A DNA stretch of 47,327 bases from Chitiniphilus eburneus (lineage in GTDB: Bacteria > Pseudomonadota > Gammaproteobacteria > Burkholderiales > Chitinibacteraceae), in NCBI RefSeq assembly GCF_005048205.1, contig NZ_SUMF01000025.1, positions 1 through 47,327 on the forward strand, given 5' to 3'. The position numbers and the translations under genes were made by a program. The notes beneath the pieces were generated by a model. The model worked only from the letters and a program-made list of their open reading frames with translations. It was not told the origin of the DNA and searched no databases. Every line of letters begins with the position of its first letter. Positions within the stretch are counted from its first letter, which is position 1. Positions 7,581 to 16,667 of this stretch are shown here, one piece after another.

Positions 7581-9086
7581 ATGAACGAACAACCGATCCT
7601 CGATCCGCAGCGCGTCGCCGCGCTGGAAAACGATGCGCACGCCAACCCCACGCTTTACCAGTTGCGCGTCACGGCGATGGCGCTGGCGGGCTACCTGGCC
7701 GTGGTGGGGCTGGTGCTGTTCGGGCTGCTGATCTTTTTCATCGGGGTGCATACCGAACGGGTGTTGCTCACGATCAGTGGCATCGCCTTCGCGGTCACCA
7801 GCGTCTATCTGGTGCTGAACTGTCTGACGCAGAACGACGATCTGCCCACCGGGCGACCGCTGCACCGGGCGGAGGCGCCGGATCTGTTCCGCTTGCTGGA
7901 CAAGCTGGCGCGCAAGACCGGCACGGCGGTACCGGATTCGGTATCGGTCGGCGAGCGCTTTGCCGTCGAGCTGGTGGAGCAACCGACGCGGCTGCCGTTG
8001 CAGCGCCGCCGGCGTCACCTGATCGTGGGGTTGCCGTTACTGCTGGCGCTGTCGTCCTCCGAACTGGCGGCCCTGCTGGCGCAGGAATGCGGTCGCCTGC
8101 ATGGCGACCAGGGCAGGCTGGCCACCTGGATCTGCCAGTTGCGCCGCCGCTGGGCCGCGCGCTATCCACACCTGCATGACGAACACGGGGCGCTGAGCGA
8201 GTTCGTGGCGCGCTTTTACCTGTGGTACATCCCGCGCTTCCAGACCTATACCCTGGCATTGGCGCGGCAACAGGAAATGGCCGCCACGCAATGGTCCGCC
8301 GAAGTGATCGGCACTCAGGCGGCTGCCCATGCGGCAATCAAGATGGCGCTGTTCGGCCGTTTCTTCGAGCACCATTACTGGACCGCCTACTGGCGGCAGG
8401 CCGATACCCGCGCCGAGCCGGGTCTGGCGCCCTATGCGGGGATGGCCGAGGGCTTTCGCCAGGGTGAGCGCGTCTGGCGCTCCAGCCGCTGGCTCAAGGA
8501 GGCGCTGGCCGAGCGCCCGAGCTACGACGATCCCCACCCCAGCCTGAAGCAGCAACTGGATCGGCTGGGCCAGGCCGCTTCGCCGGTGGGCTGGCCCCGG
8601 CAAAGCGCGGGCGAGAAATGGCTGGGCGTGACGCTGGGCAAGCTGGTGGGCGAGTTCGACCGCGACTGGCTGGCGCTGAACAGCCAGACCTGGAAGACGC
8701 GCTACCGTACCGCGCGCCAGGAGGAAGCGGAGCTGGAAACGCTGCGCATGCACAGCCCGGATACCCTGGACAGCCATCAGCTCTGGCGGCTGGCGCAACT
8801 GTCGCACTCGCGGCTGGGCGCCGCCGAAACACGACCGTTGCTGGAACGCGTGCTGGCGCAGCAGCCGGAGCACGCACAGGCGCGCTACCTGCTGGCCTCG
8901 CTGTTGCTGGATGCGGGCGATGAGCGCGGCCTGGGCTGCATGGAGCAGGCGATGAAGCTGGATCAGCAACTGGTGGATGATGGCATGGCGCGCTGCCAGC
9001 GCTATCTGGGCAAGCGGGCACGCCAGCACGATGTCGAGGACATGTGGGCGCGGCTGTCCACGTATCACGGGTGGGCGCACGCGTGA
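7581..9086 (+). CDS. M48-like membrane protein with a degraded protease active site
   Basis: 501 residues. Two membrane segments occupy about 31-55 and 61-82. The layout that follows is that of a large M48-family metallopeptidase group: DLPTGRPLHRAEAPDLFRLLDKL, then LIVGLPLLLALSSSELAALLAQE, the zinc-motif region, a WYIPRFQTYTLALARQQE segment, and a helical C-terminal part resembling tetratricopeptide repeats (about 415-490). In active relatives the motif is HExxH; here it reads Q168-E-C-G-R172, so both zinc-binding histidines are gone. The downstream ExxxD motif is E232-MAA-T236, with the aspartate lost. The protein is therefore probably not a protease and may be a scaffold or regulator. The start at ATG 7581 has only a weak ribosome site. 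The frame is intact, so this is not simply a decaying gene. Confidence 0.75.
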   Translation: MNEQPILDPQRVAALENDAHANPTLYQLRVTAMALAGYLAVVGLVLFGLLIFFIGVHTERVLLTISGIAFAVTSVYLVLNCLTQNDDLPTGRPLHRAEAPDLFRLLDKLARKTGTAVPDSVSVGERFAVELVEQPTRLPLQRRRRHLIVGLPLLLALSSSELAALLAQECGRLHGDQGRLATWICQLRRRWAARYPHLHDEHGALSEFVARFYLWYIPRFQTYTLALARQQEMAATQWSAEVIGTQAAAHAAIKMALFGRFFEHHYWTAYWRQADTRAEPGLAPYAGMAEGFRQGERVWRSSRWLKEALAERPSYDDPHPSLKQQLDRLGQAASPVGWPRQSAGEKWLGVTLGKLVGEFDRDWLALNSQTWKTRYRTARQEEAELETLRMHSPDTLDSHQLWRLAQLSHSRLGAAETRPLLERVLAQQPEHAQARYLLASLLLDAGDERGLGCMEQAMKLDQQLVDDGMARCQRYLGKRARQHDVEDMWARLSTYHGWAHA

Positions 9087-9483
9087 TTGCCGGGGGTTTT
9101 GCTGACCGGCGCGCCTTGATTGCTCTTTTAGTATTGCCATGAGCCAGTAGCTGCAAGCGCCTGCAAAGCCGGGTGCGAAACATCTGTGGGATGCCAGCAA
9201 CGGCGCTTCCTGATCGATTCCACTCCCCCCGCCCTCGCCGCCGCGAGGGGGCCTCGCTGCGCTCGATGCGGTTGCAAGCGGGGGTGGGCTGCCGGTGGCG
9301 TTCAGCTGCACCCGATGCATAGGGCGCTGCCGGGCCTATCAGGGGGCGCGGCAAGTTCGTGAAAAGCGCGCTGTGGGGGCATGGAGTTGGCGGCGGACTC
9401 CGATCAATCCGTGTACGCAGATTGATCGAACTGCGGCGTGTCAGGCTGCTTTTGGCAGTAACGCCATTCCCCCGCCGTCATGA
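9087..9483. other. Intergenic region, no gene seen
   Basis: About 400 bp between the M48-like gene and the terminator of the ceramidase-like gene. It contains one copy of a dispersed GC-rich repeat (9206-9265) and no open frame with a ribosome site or a familiar sequence. Confidence 0.6.
9206..9265 (-). repeat. Dispersed repeat family A, copy 1
   Basis: Read on the - strand: CGAGCGCAGCGAGG, then CCCCCTCGCGGCGGCGAGGG (a stem-loop), then CGGGGGGAGTGGAATCGATCAGG. The same block occurs at 26711-26760 and 33471-33530, with a 3'-end-only copy at 33583-33605. Confidence 0.85.
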
Positions 9484-9507
9484 GGAAACCCCGCGATGTC
9501 GCGGGGC
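9484..9507 (-). terminator. Terminator of the ceramidase-like gene
   Basis: On the - strand CCCCGCGA, a 2-nt loop and TCGCGGGG are followed by TTT. It lies about 60 bp after the stop at 9568. Confidence 0.65.
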
Positions 9508-9567
9508 TGCTGATCGATTGAACCCAGGCTTCTTTTGCGTGCGGGGGCCGGTTCGGTGGTGGTCGGA

Positions 9568-10407
9568 TCAAGTGCTCGAATGCGCCACGCGCTTCGGGCG
9601 CTGGGGCATGGCGGGCTGCGCCGGCGAGCGCTGCCGCAGCATGGCGGCCAGCCAGGCGCAGGCCAGCGCGGCGAGCAGGTGCTTGAGGTGGTGGCCACTG
9701 AGCCAGCCGCCGCTCAGGTCGTACACCACGGCGTCGCCCAGTTCCGCCACTTTGGCCAGGCCGTAGCACAGCCCCGCCTGGAGGATCGCCAGCCGTTCCG
9801 ACCACGGCGCCTGGGCGCGATGCTGCCAGCACGGTACCAGCAACAGCGGCGCCAGTTGCAGCCACAGGTAGGGGCGCAGGTCGCCGCCCTCCGCGGTGCC
9901 CAGCCCGGTGAAATGCCACCATGCCACGCTGATCACCGCGAGCAGGGCGCACAGGGCAGCCGCTTCGCGCCCCCAGGCGCGGTGGCCCCCTTCGGCCCAT
10001 CCGGCCGCCAGCATGCCGGCGGCGGCCAGCGCGATCGGCAGGCGATCCCACACCAGACGGGCGTTGTCGGGAGCCCAGTGGTAGAACGCCGATCCGGCGC
10101 CGGTCAGGGTCACGCCCAGGAAGAACAGGCGCCAGCCGGCCCAGGCGGTATCGCCGGGCACACGCGGCAGACGGCCCACCACGCGCAGCCCCCACAGCCC
10201 TACCAGCAGGAACGGCAGGTTGGACCAGACATTGACGGCTGCCGGCACGCCCCACCACGCCCGATCCCCCACAAAGTCGTGGTAGTGCGGTAGCTGGTGG
10301 ATCGGGCCGTAGGCCCACAGCAACAGCACGCTGCCCAGCGCCAGCAGCGTTGTCAGCGACCAGCGCCAGCCACGCCAGGGGTTGCGATCGACGACCAGGG
10401 TTTCCAT
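9568..10407 (-). CDS. Ceramidase-like (CREST superfamily) membrane protein
   Basis: 279 residues with about seven hydrophobic segments. The sequence fits the alkaline ceramidase family: AAVNVWSNLPFLLVGLWGL, then TGAGSAFYHWAPDNARLVWDRLPIAL, and near the end GGWLSGHHLKHLLAALACAWL. The conserved Ser, His and Asp residues of these blocks are thought to form a zinc-dependent hydrolase site for lipid amides in the membrane. Whether the substrate is a ceramide in this organism is unknown. The ATG at 10407 has AAGGA 9 bases upstream; an ATG 9 bases earlier would leave no room for a ribosome site. The gene diverges from the HTH regulator at 10543. Confidence 0.8.
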   Translation of the reverse strand: METLVVDRNPWRGWRWSLTTLLALGSVLLLWAYGPIHQLPHYHDFVGDRAWWGVPAAVNVWSNLPFLLVGLWGLRVVGRLPRVPGDTAWAGWRLFFLGVTLTGAGSAFYHWAPDNARLVWDRLPIALAAAGMLAAGWAEGGHRAWGREAAALCALLAVISVAWWHFTGLGTAEGGDLRPYLWLQLAPLLLVPCWQHRAQAPWSERLAILQAGLCYGLAKVAELGDAVVYDLSGGWLSGHHLKHLLAALACAWLAAMLRQRSPAQPAMPQRPKRVAHSST

Positions 10408-10505
10408 CTTGTACATCCTTGTGAGTAAGAGAACACCCCAAGGATGCGTTTGGTGCACCAAAGTCGCTATCTGCATGGCGGAAGTGCCGAAAGTCACGCC
10501 CGGTG

Positions 10506-10522
10506 GTATCGTATTTCGATAC
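10506..10522. promoter_or_regulatory. Palindrome GTATCG-N5-CGATAC, candidate operator
   Basis: A perfect 6-bp inverted repeat with a 5-bp spacer (GTATCG TATTT CGATAC), in the 135-bp gap between two divergent genes and 20 bp before the regulator's ATG. Its position suits autoregulation by the adjacent HTH protein. Binding is inference. Confidence 0.5.
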
Positions 10523-10542
10523 TAAACAGGGGGAGAACAACC

Positions 10543-11283
10543 ATGCAGGAAGCCGACGAACTGTTGCAGGCGCTCAAGCGCCACCTGCGCGAGCAAGGCA
10601 TCACCTATCGCGCACTGGCTGAACCGTTGGGTCTTTCCGAAGCCAGCATCAAGCGCTTGTTCGCCAGTGGCCGTTTCACGCTGGATCGGCTGGGCGAAAT
10701 CTGCCGCCTGGCCGACATCACGCTGGCCGAGCTGGCGCTGGCAGCGCAGGCGCGGCACGAGGTGTCGCGCTTGAGCGCGGCGCAGGAGGCCGAGCTGGTG
10801 GCGGACGAGCTGTTGTTGCTGGTGGCCGTCTGCGCGCTCAACCACTGGCAGACCGCCGATATGCTGGCGCATTACCGGCTGGACGAACCGACGCTGATCC
10901 TGCGGCTGGTCAGGCTGGACCGGCTCGGGCTGATCGCGCTGCTGCCGGGCAACCGGATACGGCTGGCGGTGGCGCGCGATTTCGACTGGCTGCAAGATGG
11001 CCCGATCCGCCGCTATTTCCGCACGCACGCCGAGGGCGATTTCCTGGCGCATGGTTTCGCCGACGAGGCCTGCTTTTCCTTCAGCCACGGCATGCTGACC
11101 CCTGCGGCGCGCGATCGCCTGATCGGCCTGCTGGCAACACTGCGGCGCGAGTTCGCGCTGGAGCACCAGGCCAGCCTGCCGCAGCCGGTCGGCGAGCGAC
11201 GCGGCCACGGGCTGTTGGTGGCCCTGCGCGAATGGGAGCCGTCCGCATTTGCAAAATACCGCCGCATACCCTCTGGCGCCTGA
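10543..11283 (+). CDS. HTH transcriptional regulator (XRE-like N-terminus)
   Basis: 246 residues. Residues 1-65 look like a Cro/CI-type helix-turn-helix: LLQALKRHLREQGITYRALAEPLGLSEASIKRLFASGRFTLDRLGEIC. The remaining 180 residues are helical and may sense a ligand or dimerise (ALNHWQTADMLAHYRLDEPTLILRLVRLDRLGLIALLPGNRIRL looks like a second winged-helix-type fold). GGGGGAGAA lies upstream of the ATG. It is divergent from the ceramidase-like gene, which is its most likely target along with itself. The family of the C-terminal part is not recognised. Confidence 0.8.
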   Translation: MQEADELLQALKRHLREQGITYRALAEPLGLSEASIKRLFASGRFTLDRLGEICRLADITLAELALAAQARHEVSRLSAAQEAELVADELLLLVAVCALNHWQTADMLAHYRLDEPTLILRLVRLDRLGLIALLPGNRIRLAVARDFDWLQDGPIRRYFRTHAEGDFLAHGFADEACFSFSHGMLTPAARDRLIGLLATLRREFALEHQASLPQPVGERRGHGLLVALREWEPSAFAKYRRIPSGA

Positions 11284-11717
11284 AACGCGATTACGTATAA
11301 TGCGAGAACTTTGCTCGATCCGATGCAATGTCCGGCCCGTCCGGCCCGGAGCCTGCCCACGCGATGTCCGCGGCAGCGTTCGGGGTAGAGCCGGTGCGCG
11401 GCAAGGCGCGAGGCGCGCGGTGGTGTGACACCACAAGCGGCCGGCAACGCAGCAGCATTCCGGCAGTGCCCCGCACCCACAGGGCCGGCTGGAAAAGCTC
11501 CATGCACTGCGTGATGCGCCTTGGAAAACAACTGTTGATCGCCTGCGTCGCACGTCTGGTGCCTGGCCTTTCCCGGCCCGGCGCCCCCGCGAGAATCGCG
11601 TGGACAGGCGCTAGGATCGCTGCTTCCGTACTCGTTTCCAGTCCGTCCCTGTATTGTCGAACCGCTGCTCGACTGGTGCCCCGGTAGGGGATCGCGGCGG
11701 TCTTCACGGAATATCCA
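11284..11717 (+). other. 434-bp region upstream of rhlE, possible long leader
   Basis: No convincing gene. An open frame at 11328-11687 has no good ribosome site and an arginine/serine/alanine-rich composition, so it is not called. The region has short hairpins, such as GTGGTGT-G-ACACCAC at 11420-11434. If transcription starts near 11308 the helicase mRNA would have a leader of about 400 nt; long structured leaders are known for cold-inducible RNA helicase and cold-shock genes. Confidence 0.4.
11296..11301 (+). promoter_or_regulatory. Candidate -10 box TATAAT for rhlE
   Basis: A perfect TATAAT just after the regulator's stop codon. The matching -35 position (CTGGCG) is poor, so this is a weak prediction. 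Confidence 0.35.
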
Positions 11718-13364
11718 ATGTCCTTTGCTTCCCTCGGCTTGAGCGAGGCGCTTGTCCGCGCCGTCACCGAACTCGGTTATACCGAACCCACCCCGATCCA
11801 GACCCAGGCCATCCCCGCCATTCTTTCCGGCGGCGACCTGATGGCGGGCGCGCAGACCGGCACCGGCAAGACCGCCGGTTTCACGCTGCCCATCCTGCAA
11901 CGCCTGACCGAAAACCCGCGCGAAGGCGCGCCGCGCATCCGCGCGCTGATCCTCACCCCCACCCGCGAACTCGCGGCCCAGGTGGAGGAATCGGTGCGCA
12001 ACTACGGCAAGCACGTAAAGCAGAAATCGCTGGTGATCTTCGGCGGCGTGGCGATCAACCCGCAGATCGAAAAGCTGAAGAAAAAGCCCGATATCCTGGT
12101 GGCCACGCCGGGTCGGCTGCTCGATCACGCGCAGCAGGGCACGCTGGATCTGTCCGGCATCGAGATCCTGGTGCTGGACGAAGCCGACCGCATGCTGGAC
12201 ATGGGCTTTATCCACGATATCAAGAAGGTGCTGGCGCTACTGCCGGAAAAACGCCAGAACCTGCTGTTCTCGGCCACCTTCTCCGACGACATCAAGGCCC
12301 TGGCCGATAAGCTGCTGGATAACCCGGCGCTGATCGAAGTGGCCCGCCGCAACGCCACCGCCGAGAACATCGCGCAGAAGGTCCACCCGGTGGATCGCGA
12401 CAAGAAGCGCCAGTTGCTGGCGCACCTGATCAAGCAGCACAACTGGTTCCAGGTGCTGGTCTTCACCCGCACCAAGCACGGCGCCAACCGGCTGGCCGAG
12501 CAACTGTGCAAGGAAGACATCCCCTCGCTGGCGATCCACGGCAACAAGAGCCAGGGCGCCCGTACCCGCGCGCTGTCCGAATTCAAGGCCGGTACCCTGC
12601 AGGTGCTGGTGGCGACCGACATCGCCGCGCGCGGTATCGATATCGACGAACTGCCGCACGTGGTGAACTACGAGCTGCCCAACGTTCCCGAAGACTACGT
12701 GCACCGCATTGGCCGCACCGGCCGCGCCGGCGCCGAGGGCGAGGCGATCTCGCTGGTCTGCGTGGACGAACTCAAGCTGCTGACCGACATCGAAAAACTG
12801 ATCAAGCGCGATCTGCCCAAGCAGGTGATCGAAGGCTTCGAGCCCGATCCGCATGCCAAGCCCGAACCGATCCAGTTGCGTAGCGGCCAGCGCCAGCAAC
12901 AGCGTGGCGGCGGTCAGCGCCAGGGCGGCGAAGGCCGTCGCGGCCAGCAGCAAGGCCAGGGCGAGCGCGCCCAGGACGGGCAACGCCAGCAGCAACCGCG
13001 CAAGCCGCGCCAGGGGCAAGGCCAGAACCAGGGGCAAGGGCAAGGGCAAGGCCAGGGTCAACGCGGTGGCCAGCAGCAGCAAGGTCGCAAACAGGGTCAA
13101 GGCCAGGGTCAGGGGCAAGGTCAACAGCCGCGCGCCCAGGGCAAGGGCCGTGGTCAAGGCCAGGGGCAAGGTCAGGGCCAGGGGCAAGGCCAGGGCGGCG
13201 CCGGCGCGCAGCGCGGCAACAATGCCAGCCGTGGCGGCAACGTGGAGCATCGCGGCAAGGATGCGTCGGTGTGGGATGAGCGCCAGCCGACCAGCAACGA
13301 GAACACGCCCGTTTCCACGCTGTTCTCGATGCCCCCGCGTCGCTCGACCGGCCGTCATCACTGA
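11718..13364 (+). CDS. rhlE: DEAD-box ATP-dependent RNA helicase RhlE
   Basis: 548 residues. All helicase motifs are present in order: the Q motif ([13 protein letters not shown], about residue 22), AQTGTGKT (I, about 46), PTRELA (Ia), TPGRLLD (Ib), DEAD in [13 protein letters not shown] (II, about 154), SAT (III), VFTRTKHG (IV), [12 protein letters not shown] (V) and [10 protein letters not shown] (VI). It unwinds short RNA duplexes in ribosome assembly and RNA decay. The C-terminal tail from about residue 390 to 505 is low-complexity, almost all Q, G, R and K in QGQGQ and RGG-like runs, as in RhlE-type proteins that bind RNA non-specifically or form condensates. The tail here is long and repeat-encoded, so its length may vary between strains. 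The start at ATG 11718 begins [12 protein letters not shown], usual for RhlE. Confidence 0.95.
   Translation: MSFASLGLSEALVRAVTELGYTEPTPIQTQAIPAILSGGDLMAGAQTGTGKTAGFTLPILQRLTENPREGAPRIRALILTPTRELAAQVEESVRNYGKHVKQKSLVIFGGVAINPQIEKLKKKPDILVATPGRLLDHAQQGTLDLSGIEILVLDEADRMLDMGFIHDIKKVLALLPEKRQNLLFSATFSDDIKALADKLLDNPALIEVARRNATAENIAQKVHPVDRDKKRQLLAHLIKQHNWFQVLVFTRTKHGANRLAEQLCKEDIPSLAIHGNKSQGARTRALSEFKAGTLQVLVATDIAARGIDIDELPHVVNYELPNVPEDYVHRIGRTGRAGAEGEAISLVCVDELKLLTDIEKLIKRDLPKQVIEGFEPDPHAKPEPIQLRSGQRQQQRGGGQRQGGEGRRGQQQGQGERAQDGQRQQQPRKPRQGQGQNQGQGQGQGQGQRGGQQQQGRKQGQGQGQGQGQQPRAQGKGRGQGQGQGQGQGQGQGGAGAQRGNNASRGGNVEHRGKDASVWDERQPTSNENTPVSTLFSMPPRRSTGRHH
13015..13195 (+). repeat. Low-complexity tandem repeat inside rhlE
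   Basis: Degenerate tandem units of GGCCAGGGGCAAGG and GGGCAAGG type encode the QGQG tail. The unit length shifts between 6, 12 and 18 bp, so each change keeps the frame. Confidence 0.8.
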
Positions 13365-13425
13365 TCATCGACACCCGGCCCGGCCTGTTGCCCGGCGGCC
13401 TTGCCGCCGGGGGACGGATCGAACG

Positions 13426-13452
13426 AAAGGGCGGCTGCGGCTGCCCTTTTCT
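13426..13452 (+). terminator. Terminator after rhlE
   Basis: AAAGGGC and GCCCTTTT form a stem around a GC-rich loop. A second strong hairpin without a T tract (CCCGGCGGC-CTT-GCCGCCGGG) lies just upstream at 13391-13411. Confidence 0.6.
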
Positions 13453-13478
13453 CTTGCCACGACGGCAAAGGAGCTTCC

Positions 13479-13958
13479 ATGCATTTCGAACATCTGGTCC
13501 AGATCAACGACGACACCAACCCGCTGGCGGTGTCGCTCAGCCCGGAGCAACTGTGGCGCGGACTGGTGCACCGGGCCGAGGCGCCGCAGGATTTCATGGC
13601 GCATGTCGAGCACGTGGCGGTGCTGCACCGCGAGGATGATTACGTCGAACGCGAAATGCGCATGGGCAACCTGCGCGTGGTCGATCACATCGCTTTCACC
13701 CCCGGCGAGCGCGTGCACTACGACACGCAGCCCAGCGAAGAACACGGCGGCGGCTCGCTGACCATGACCATCGAACAGCCCAGCCCCGGCGTGCTGTTCC
13801 TGCGCGTGGTGTACGACACTCCGCTACCCGAAACCCCCGGCGCCAGCGAAACCGACGACAGCTACTACGTGGATTACGTCAAGGAAGCGTATCGCCAGAA
13901 CGACATCGACACGGTACGACGGATTCGCGAGCTGGCCCAGGCGGGGCACTTCGGGTGA
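13479..13958 (+). CDS. AtaL-like (DUF1857) family protein
   Basis: 159 residues with no signal peptide. The N-terminus MHFEHLVQINDDTNPLAVSLSPEQLWRGLVHRAEAP followed by alternating beta strands (LTMTIEQPSPGVLFLRVVYDT) fits the AtaL-like START/SRPBCC fold, a small hydrophobic-ligand-binding domain. The acidic TPLPETPGASETDDSYYVDYVKEAY region precedes a C-terminal helix. AAAGGAG is well placed before the ATG, so an upstream in-frame ATG at 13401 is rejected. The function is unknown; the name AtaL comes from a protein of a fungal secondary-metabolite context. Confidence 0.75.
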   Translation: MHFEHLVQINDDTNPLAVSLSPEQLWRGLVHRAEAPQDFMAHVEHVAVLHREDDYVEREMRMGNLRVVDHIAFTPGERVHYDTQPSEEHGGGSLTMTIEQPSPGVLFLRVVYDTPLPETPGASETDDSYYVDYVKEAYRQNDIDTVRRIRELAQAGHFG

Positions 13959-13989
13959 GGGGTGAGGGGGCAGGCACAGGACAAACCGG

Positions 13990-14095
13990 CCGCAAGTAGC
14001 CATTTGCTTTCTCTCCCGTGGGTTTTTTCTCCGTGTTCTCCGGATTTTTTCGTGCCCTCCGGATCTACGGATTTTCCCCTCCCGGACTTCCCCTC
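13990..14095. repeat. Partial copy of dispersed hairpin family B
   Basis: TTTCTCTCCCGTGGG, TTTTTTCTCCGTGTTCTCCGG and CCCTCCGGATCTACGG resemble one arm of the CACGGAG-type hairpins at 17465-17592 and 26554-26665. The remainder of 13959-14273 shows no gene. Confidence 0.45.
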
Positions 14096-14273
14096 GACCT
14101 CCCCTCCTACACTGCCTCAGCCTCTGGCCTACAGCGTTTCCGGACACGCGCCGCTGGTGTGGGAAAACATCGTGCCAGCGCCCGCCGTCGAGCCGGAAAT
14201 CCGGCAATATTCCCTGTGGAACAAGCAGTTAGCCCCCTTAGAGTGAAGGCACAACATCGCCGAGGAGGTCGCC

Positions 14274-14429
14274 ATGCTGCACTACGCCATCGTATTTCTG
14301 ATCGTTGCCCTGATTGCCGGGGTGCTGGGTTTCGGCGGCATCGCCGGTACCGCCGCCTGGATCGCCAAGGTTCTGTTCGTGGTGTTCCTGGTGCTGTTCG
14401 TGGTCTCGCTGATCCGGCGCAACAGTTAG
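14274..14429 (+). CDS. DUF1328 (UPF0391) small membrane protein
   Basis: 51 residues: [20 protein letters not shown], then [20 protein letters not shown] and a short basic tail ending IRRNS. There are two hydrophobic segments. The sequence matches the YtjA/DUF1328 family of tiny inner-membrane proteins that are widespread in proteobacteria and often induced by stress. GAGGAGG is ideally placed before the ATG. A strong shared terminator follows. Confidence 0.93.
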   Translation: MLHYAIVFLIVALIAGVLGFGGIAGTAAWIAKVLFVVFLVLFVVSLIRRNS

Positions 14430-14443
14430 CGCCCCGGCGCCCC

Positions 14444-14480
14444 AAAACAAAACGGCCGCGATTGCGGCCGTTTTGTTTTT
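14444..14480. terminator. Bidirectional terminator between DUF1328 gene and efp
   Basis: ACGGCCGC-GATT-GCGGCCGT with AAAACAAA on the left and TTTTGTTTTT on the right, so it can act on both strands. It sits between the convergent DUF1328 and efp genes. Confidence 0.9.
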
Positions 14481-14492
14481 GCAGCGATGAAC

Positions 14493-15059
14493 TCAGGAAG
14501 CACGCTTCTTGAATTCGGCGGTGCGGGTGTCGATTTCGATGCGATCACCGATTTCGATGAAGGCCGCCACCTGGATCTGGGTGTCGGTGCCCTTCAGCTT
14601 GGCGGGCTTCATCACCTTGCCGGAGGTATCGCCACGCACGGCGGGCTCGGTGTATTCCACTTCGCGCACGATGGTGGTCGGCAGTTCGACGGAGATCGCC
14701 TTGCCTTCGTAGAAGGTGACTTCGCAGGCGTCTTCCATGCCATCGACGATGAAGGCCACGGTGTCGCCCACGTTCTCGGCTTCGACTTCGTACTGGTTGT
14801 ACTCGGCGTCCATGAACACGTACATCGGGTCGGCAAAGTACGAGTAGGTGCACTCGCGCTTTTCCAGCACGACCACATCGAACTTGTCGTCGGCCTTGTA
14901 CACCGCTTCCGACGGCGCGTCGGACAGCAGGTTCTTCATCTTCATCTTCACGACCGCAGCATTGCGGCCGGACTTGTTGTATTCGGTCTTTTGGACCACG
15001 AGCGGCTGGCCATCGACCAGAATCACATTGCCCGAACGGAGTTCTTGAGCGGTTTTCAT
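14493..15059 (-). CDS. efp: Elongation factor P
   Basis: 188 residues, the usual EF-P length with three beta domains. It relieves ribosome stalling at consecutive prolines. The tip of domain I reads [13 protein letters not shown] with arginine at position 32, the residue that is rhamnosylated by EarP in the arginine-type EF-P group. The gene for that enzyme, earP, lies immediately upstream on the same strand, with 40 bp between its stop and the efp start. Confidence 0.98.
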   Translation of the reverse strand: MKTAQELRSGNVILVDGQPLVVQKTEYNKSGRNAAVVKMKMKNLLSDAPSEAVYKADDKFDVVVLEKRECTYSYFADPMYVFMDAEYNQYEVEAENVGDTVAFIVDGMEDACEVTFYEGKAISVELPTTIVREVEYTEPAVRGDTSGKVMKPAKLKGTDTQIQVAAFIEIGDRIEIDTRTAEFKKRAS

Positions 15060-15099
15060 GAAAATTCCCGTTACTGCGATTGAAAAATAGAAAAACTCG

Positions 15100-16260
15100 C
15101 TATTCTAGCTTGGCCCGCGCAAAGCTGACCAGATTGGCGGCCAGGTCGCGTTGCCCGCCCAGATGGGCGGCCCAGCGCGCCGCGTGATCGCGCAGCGCCG
15201 GCAATCCGGGCGCCAGCGCGGCCCAGTCCGGGGTGCCGCCCGCGTTCCAGGCCAGCCAGAACGCCCGCAATGCCCGCGCCGGTTCCGCCGGCAGTTCCGC
15301 AAGGTACAGCGCGAGGAACGCGGCCAGTTTGTCGAGATGGGCCGCATCCTCCTGGGGGTAGATGTGCCACACCAGCGGCACGCCGGCCCATTGCGCACGC
15401 ACGAAGCTATCCTCGCCGCGCACGAAGTTGAGATGGCAGCTCCAGAGCAGCAGATCGTATTCATCCTGTTCGACGAAAGGAATCGACCGTGCAGTGAGCG
15501 CGCCACGCTGCACGCCCTGCGCCAGCGCCTCGGGCGTCACGCCCAGCTCGCTGGCCAGCGTGGCGGTGACCTTGCCTTGCGGTGCCAGCAGCCACACCGG
15601 CTGCGCGCTGGCGGCCCAGGCATCCAGCAGCGGCGCCAGCGGCGGGTCCTGGTAGGCGAACAACGAAATGCGTAGCGCGTCGGGCGGCACGGTCACGCCC
15701 AGGCGTGCAGCCAGCCAGCCACGCGCGGCGGTGTCGTCCCAGGCGGCGCGACGGGACAGCAGGTCGCGCTCGCGCGGCAGCCCGCCGGTTGCGTCGGTGA
15801 AGCCGGGAAAGAAGAAGTACTTGCCCAGGCCGCCCGGTTGCGGCGACATCAGGCCATGGCAGCCTGCCACCCAGTCCTCGGCGGACAGGTATTCCAGGTT
15901 GATCCACAGCGGCGACGGCCGCCGGGCGCGCATCCGCGCCGGCCACGCCGCCGGCAGGGCGCAGGCGAAGGCTTCGATCACCACGTCGCCGGGCAGCGCA
16001 TCGGCGTCGGCCTCCCGCCAGTGCAGGATATCGACGCCGGCATGGCGCTGGCGCGGCTGCGCCGGATCCAGCGCGGGCAACAGCGGGGCGAAGCTGTGGA
16101 GATCGTCCACCCACAGCCGCACCGTGTGGCCGGACAACGCCGCCAGTTGCCGCGCCAGACGCCAGCACACGCCGATGTCGCCATAGTTGTCGACCACCTG
16201 GCAGAACACATCCCAGGCCAGCGGTCGCGTCGCATTCAAACCCGTTGCTTCCAACCCCAT
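15100..16260 (-). CDS. earP: EF-P arginine rhamnosyltransferase EarP
   Basis: About 386 residues. EarP transfers rhamnose from dTDP-rhamnose to EF-P Arg32. Family signatures are [25 protein letters not shown] near the N-terminus (D24 and D28 match the catalytic Asp region), [14 protein letters not shown] in the middle, and [40 protein letters not shown] in the second half, which binds the nucleotide sugar. The start is uncertain: the ATG at 16260 has GAGGGA almost touching it, while the TTG two codons later has GAGG at ideal spacing. It is probably cotranscribed with efp. Confidence 0.95.
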   Translation of the reverse strand: MGLEATGLNATRPLAWDVFCQVVDNYGDIGVCWRLARQLAALSGHTVRLWVDDLHSFAPLLPALDPAQPRQRHAGVDILHWREADADALPGDVVIEAFACALPAAWPARMRARRPSPLWINLEYLSAEDWVAGCHGLMSPQPGGLGKYFFFPGFTDATGGLPRERDLLSRRAAWDDTAARGWLAARLGVTVPPDALRISLFAYQDPPLAPLLDAWAASAQPVWLLAPQGKVTATLASELGVTPEALAQGVQRGALTARSIPFVEQDEYDLLLWSCHLNFVRGEDSFVRAQWAGVPLVWHIYPQEDAAHLDKLAAFLALYLAELPAEPARALRAFWLAWNAGGTPDWAALAPGLPALRDHAARWAAHLGGQRDLAANLVSFARAKLE

Positions 16261-16379
16261 TCCCTCATCCGATGCCGGTCAAGGCGCCAGCTTACCCGGA
16301 ACGCCGCCCGCGCCCCATGACGCACCGCCCGGGCCGATTCGTGCCAATGCCCGCATACGGCAATGTGATTGAAATGGAT

Positions 16380-16660
16380 CATCCAATAAAATTTAAAGAA
16401 TCTGTCCTGCTACGGACACAACAGATTGAATGCTCAATTGGAAACAAATGGTTGATTTTTGGGTAGTAGGCGGCAAATAAAAACTACAGACAAACAAGAT
16501 TGAAAGATAACTTACTAATTATCATGACAATTACCACCGTCCATCTGTCTTACATCAATCAATTCACACATTTCCAATACGTCCAATAAGATATGGAGGC
16601 TGGTTCCACCCCGTCATCAGAATGGGCAGCCAGTAATCAATGCAATTCAATCGAAAGGAG
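16380..16660 (+). promoter_or_regulatory. AT-rich promoter region of the PEP-CTERM gene
   Basis: About 280 bp far richer in A+T than the flanks. ATCCAATAA and GTCCAATAA occur at about 16382 and 16582, and GATAA-N8-TTATC at about 16506. TCCAATAA also occurs in the AT-rich region upstream of epsL (about 40261), so a shared regulator or a nucleoid protein is possible. No clear sigma-70 or sigma-54 promoter was found. Confidence 0.45.
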
Positions 16661-16667
16661 TGTCACC

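Noticed and set aside
5000-9100. Cas genes beside the CRISPR array
   Set aside because: All good open frames there are the reductase, the DUF4124 protein and the M48-like protein; none has Cas motifs. Open frames inside the array are translations of the repeat.
11328-11687. A 119-codon open frame upstream of rhlE
   Set aside because: No ribosome site, no familiar sequence, and a composition expected of GC-rich non-coding DNA.
16380-16660. Sigma-54 promoter for the PEP-CTERM gene
   Set aside because: No GG-N10-GC pair with TGGCAC/TTGCA-like context was found by eye.
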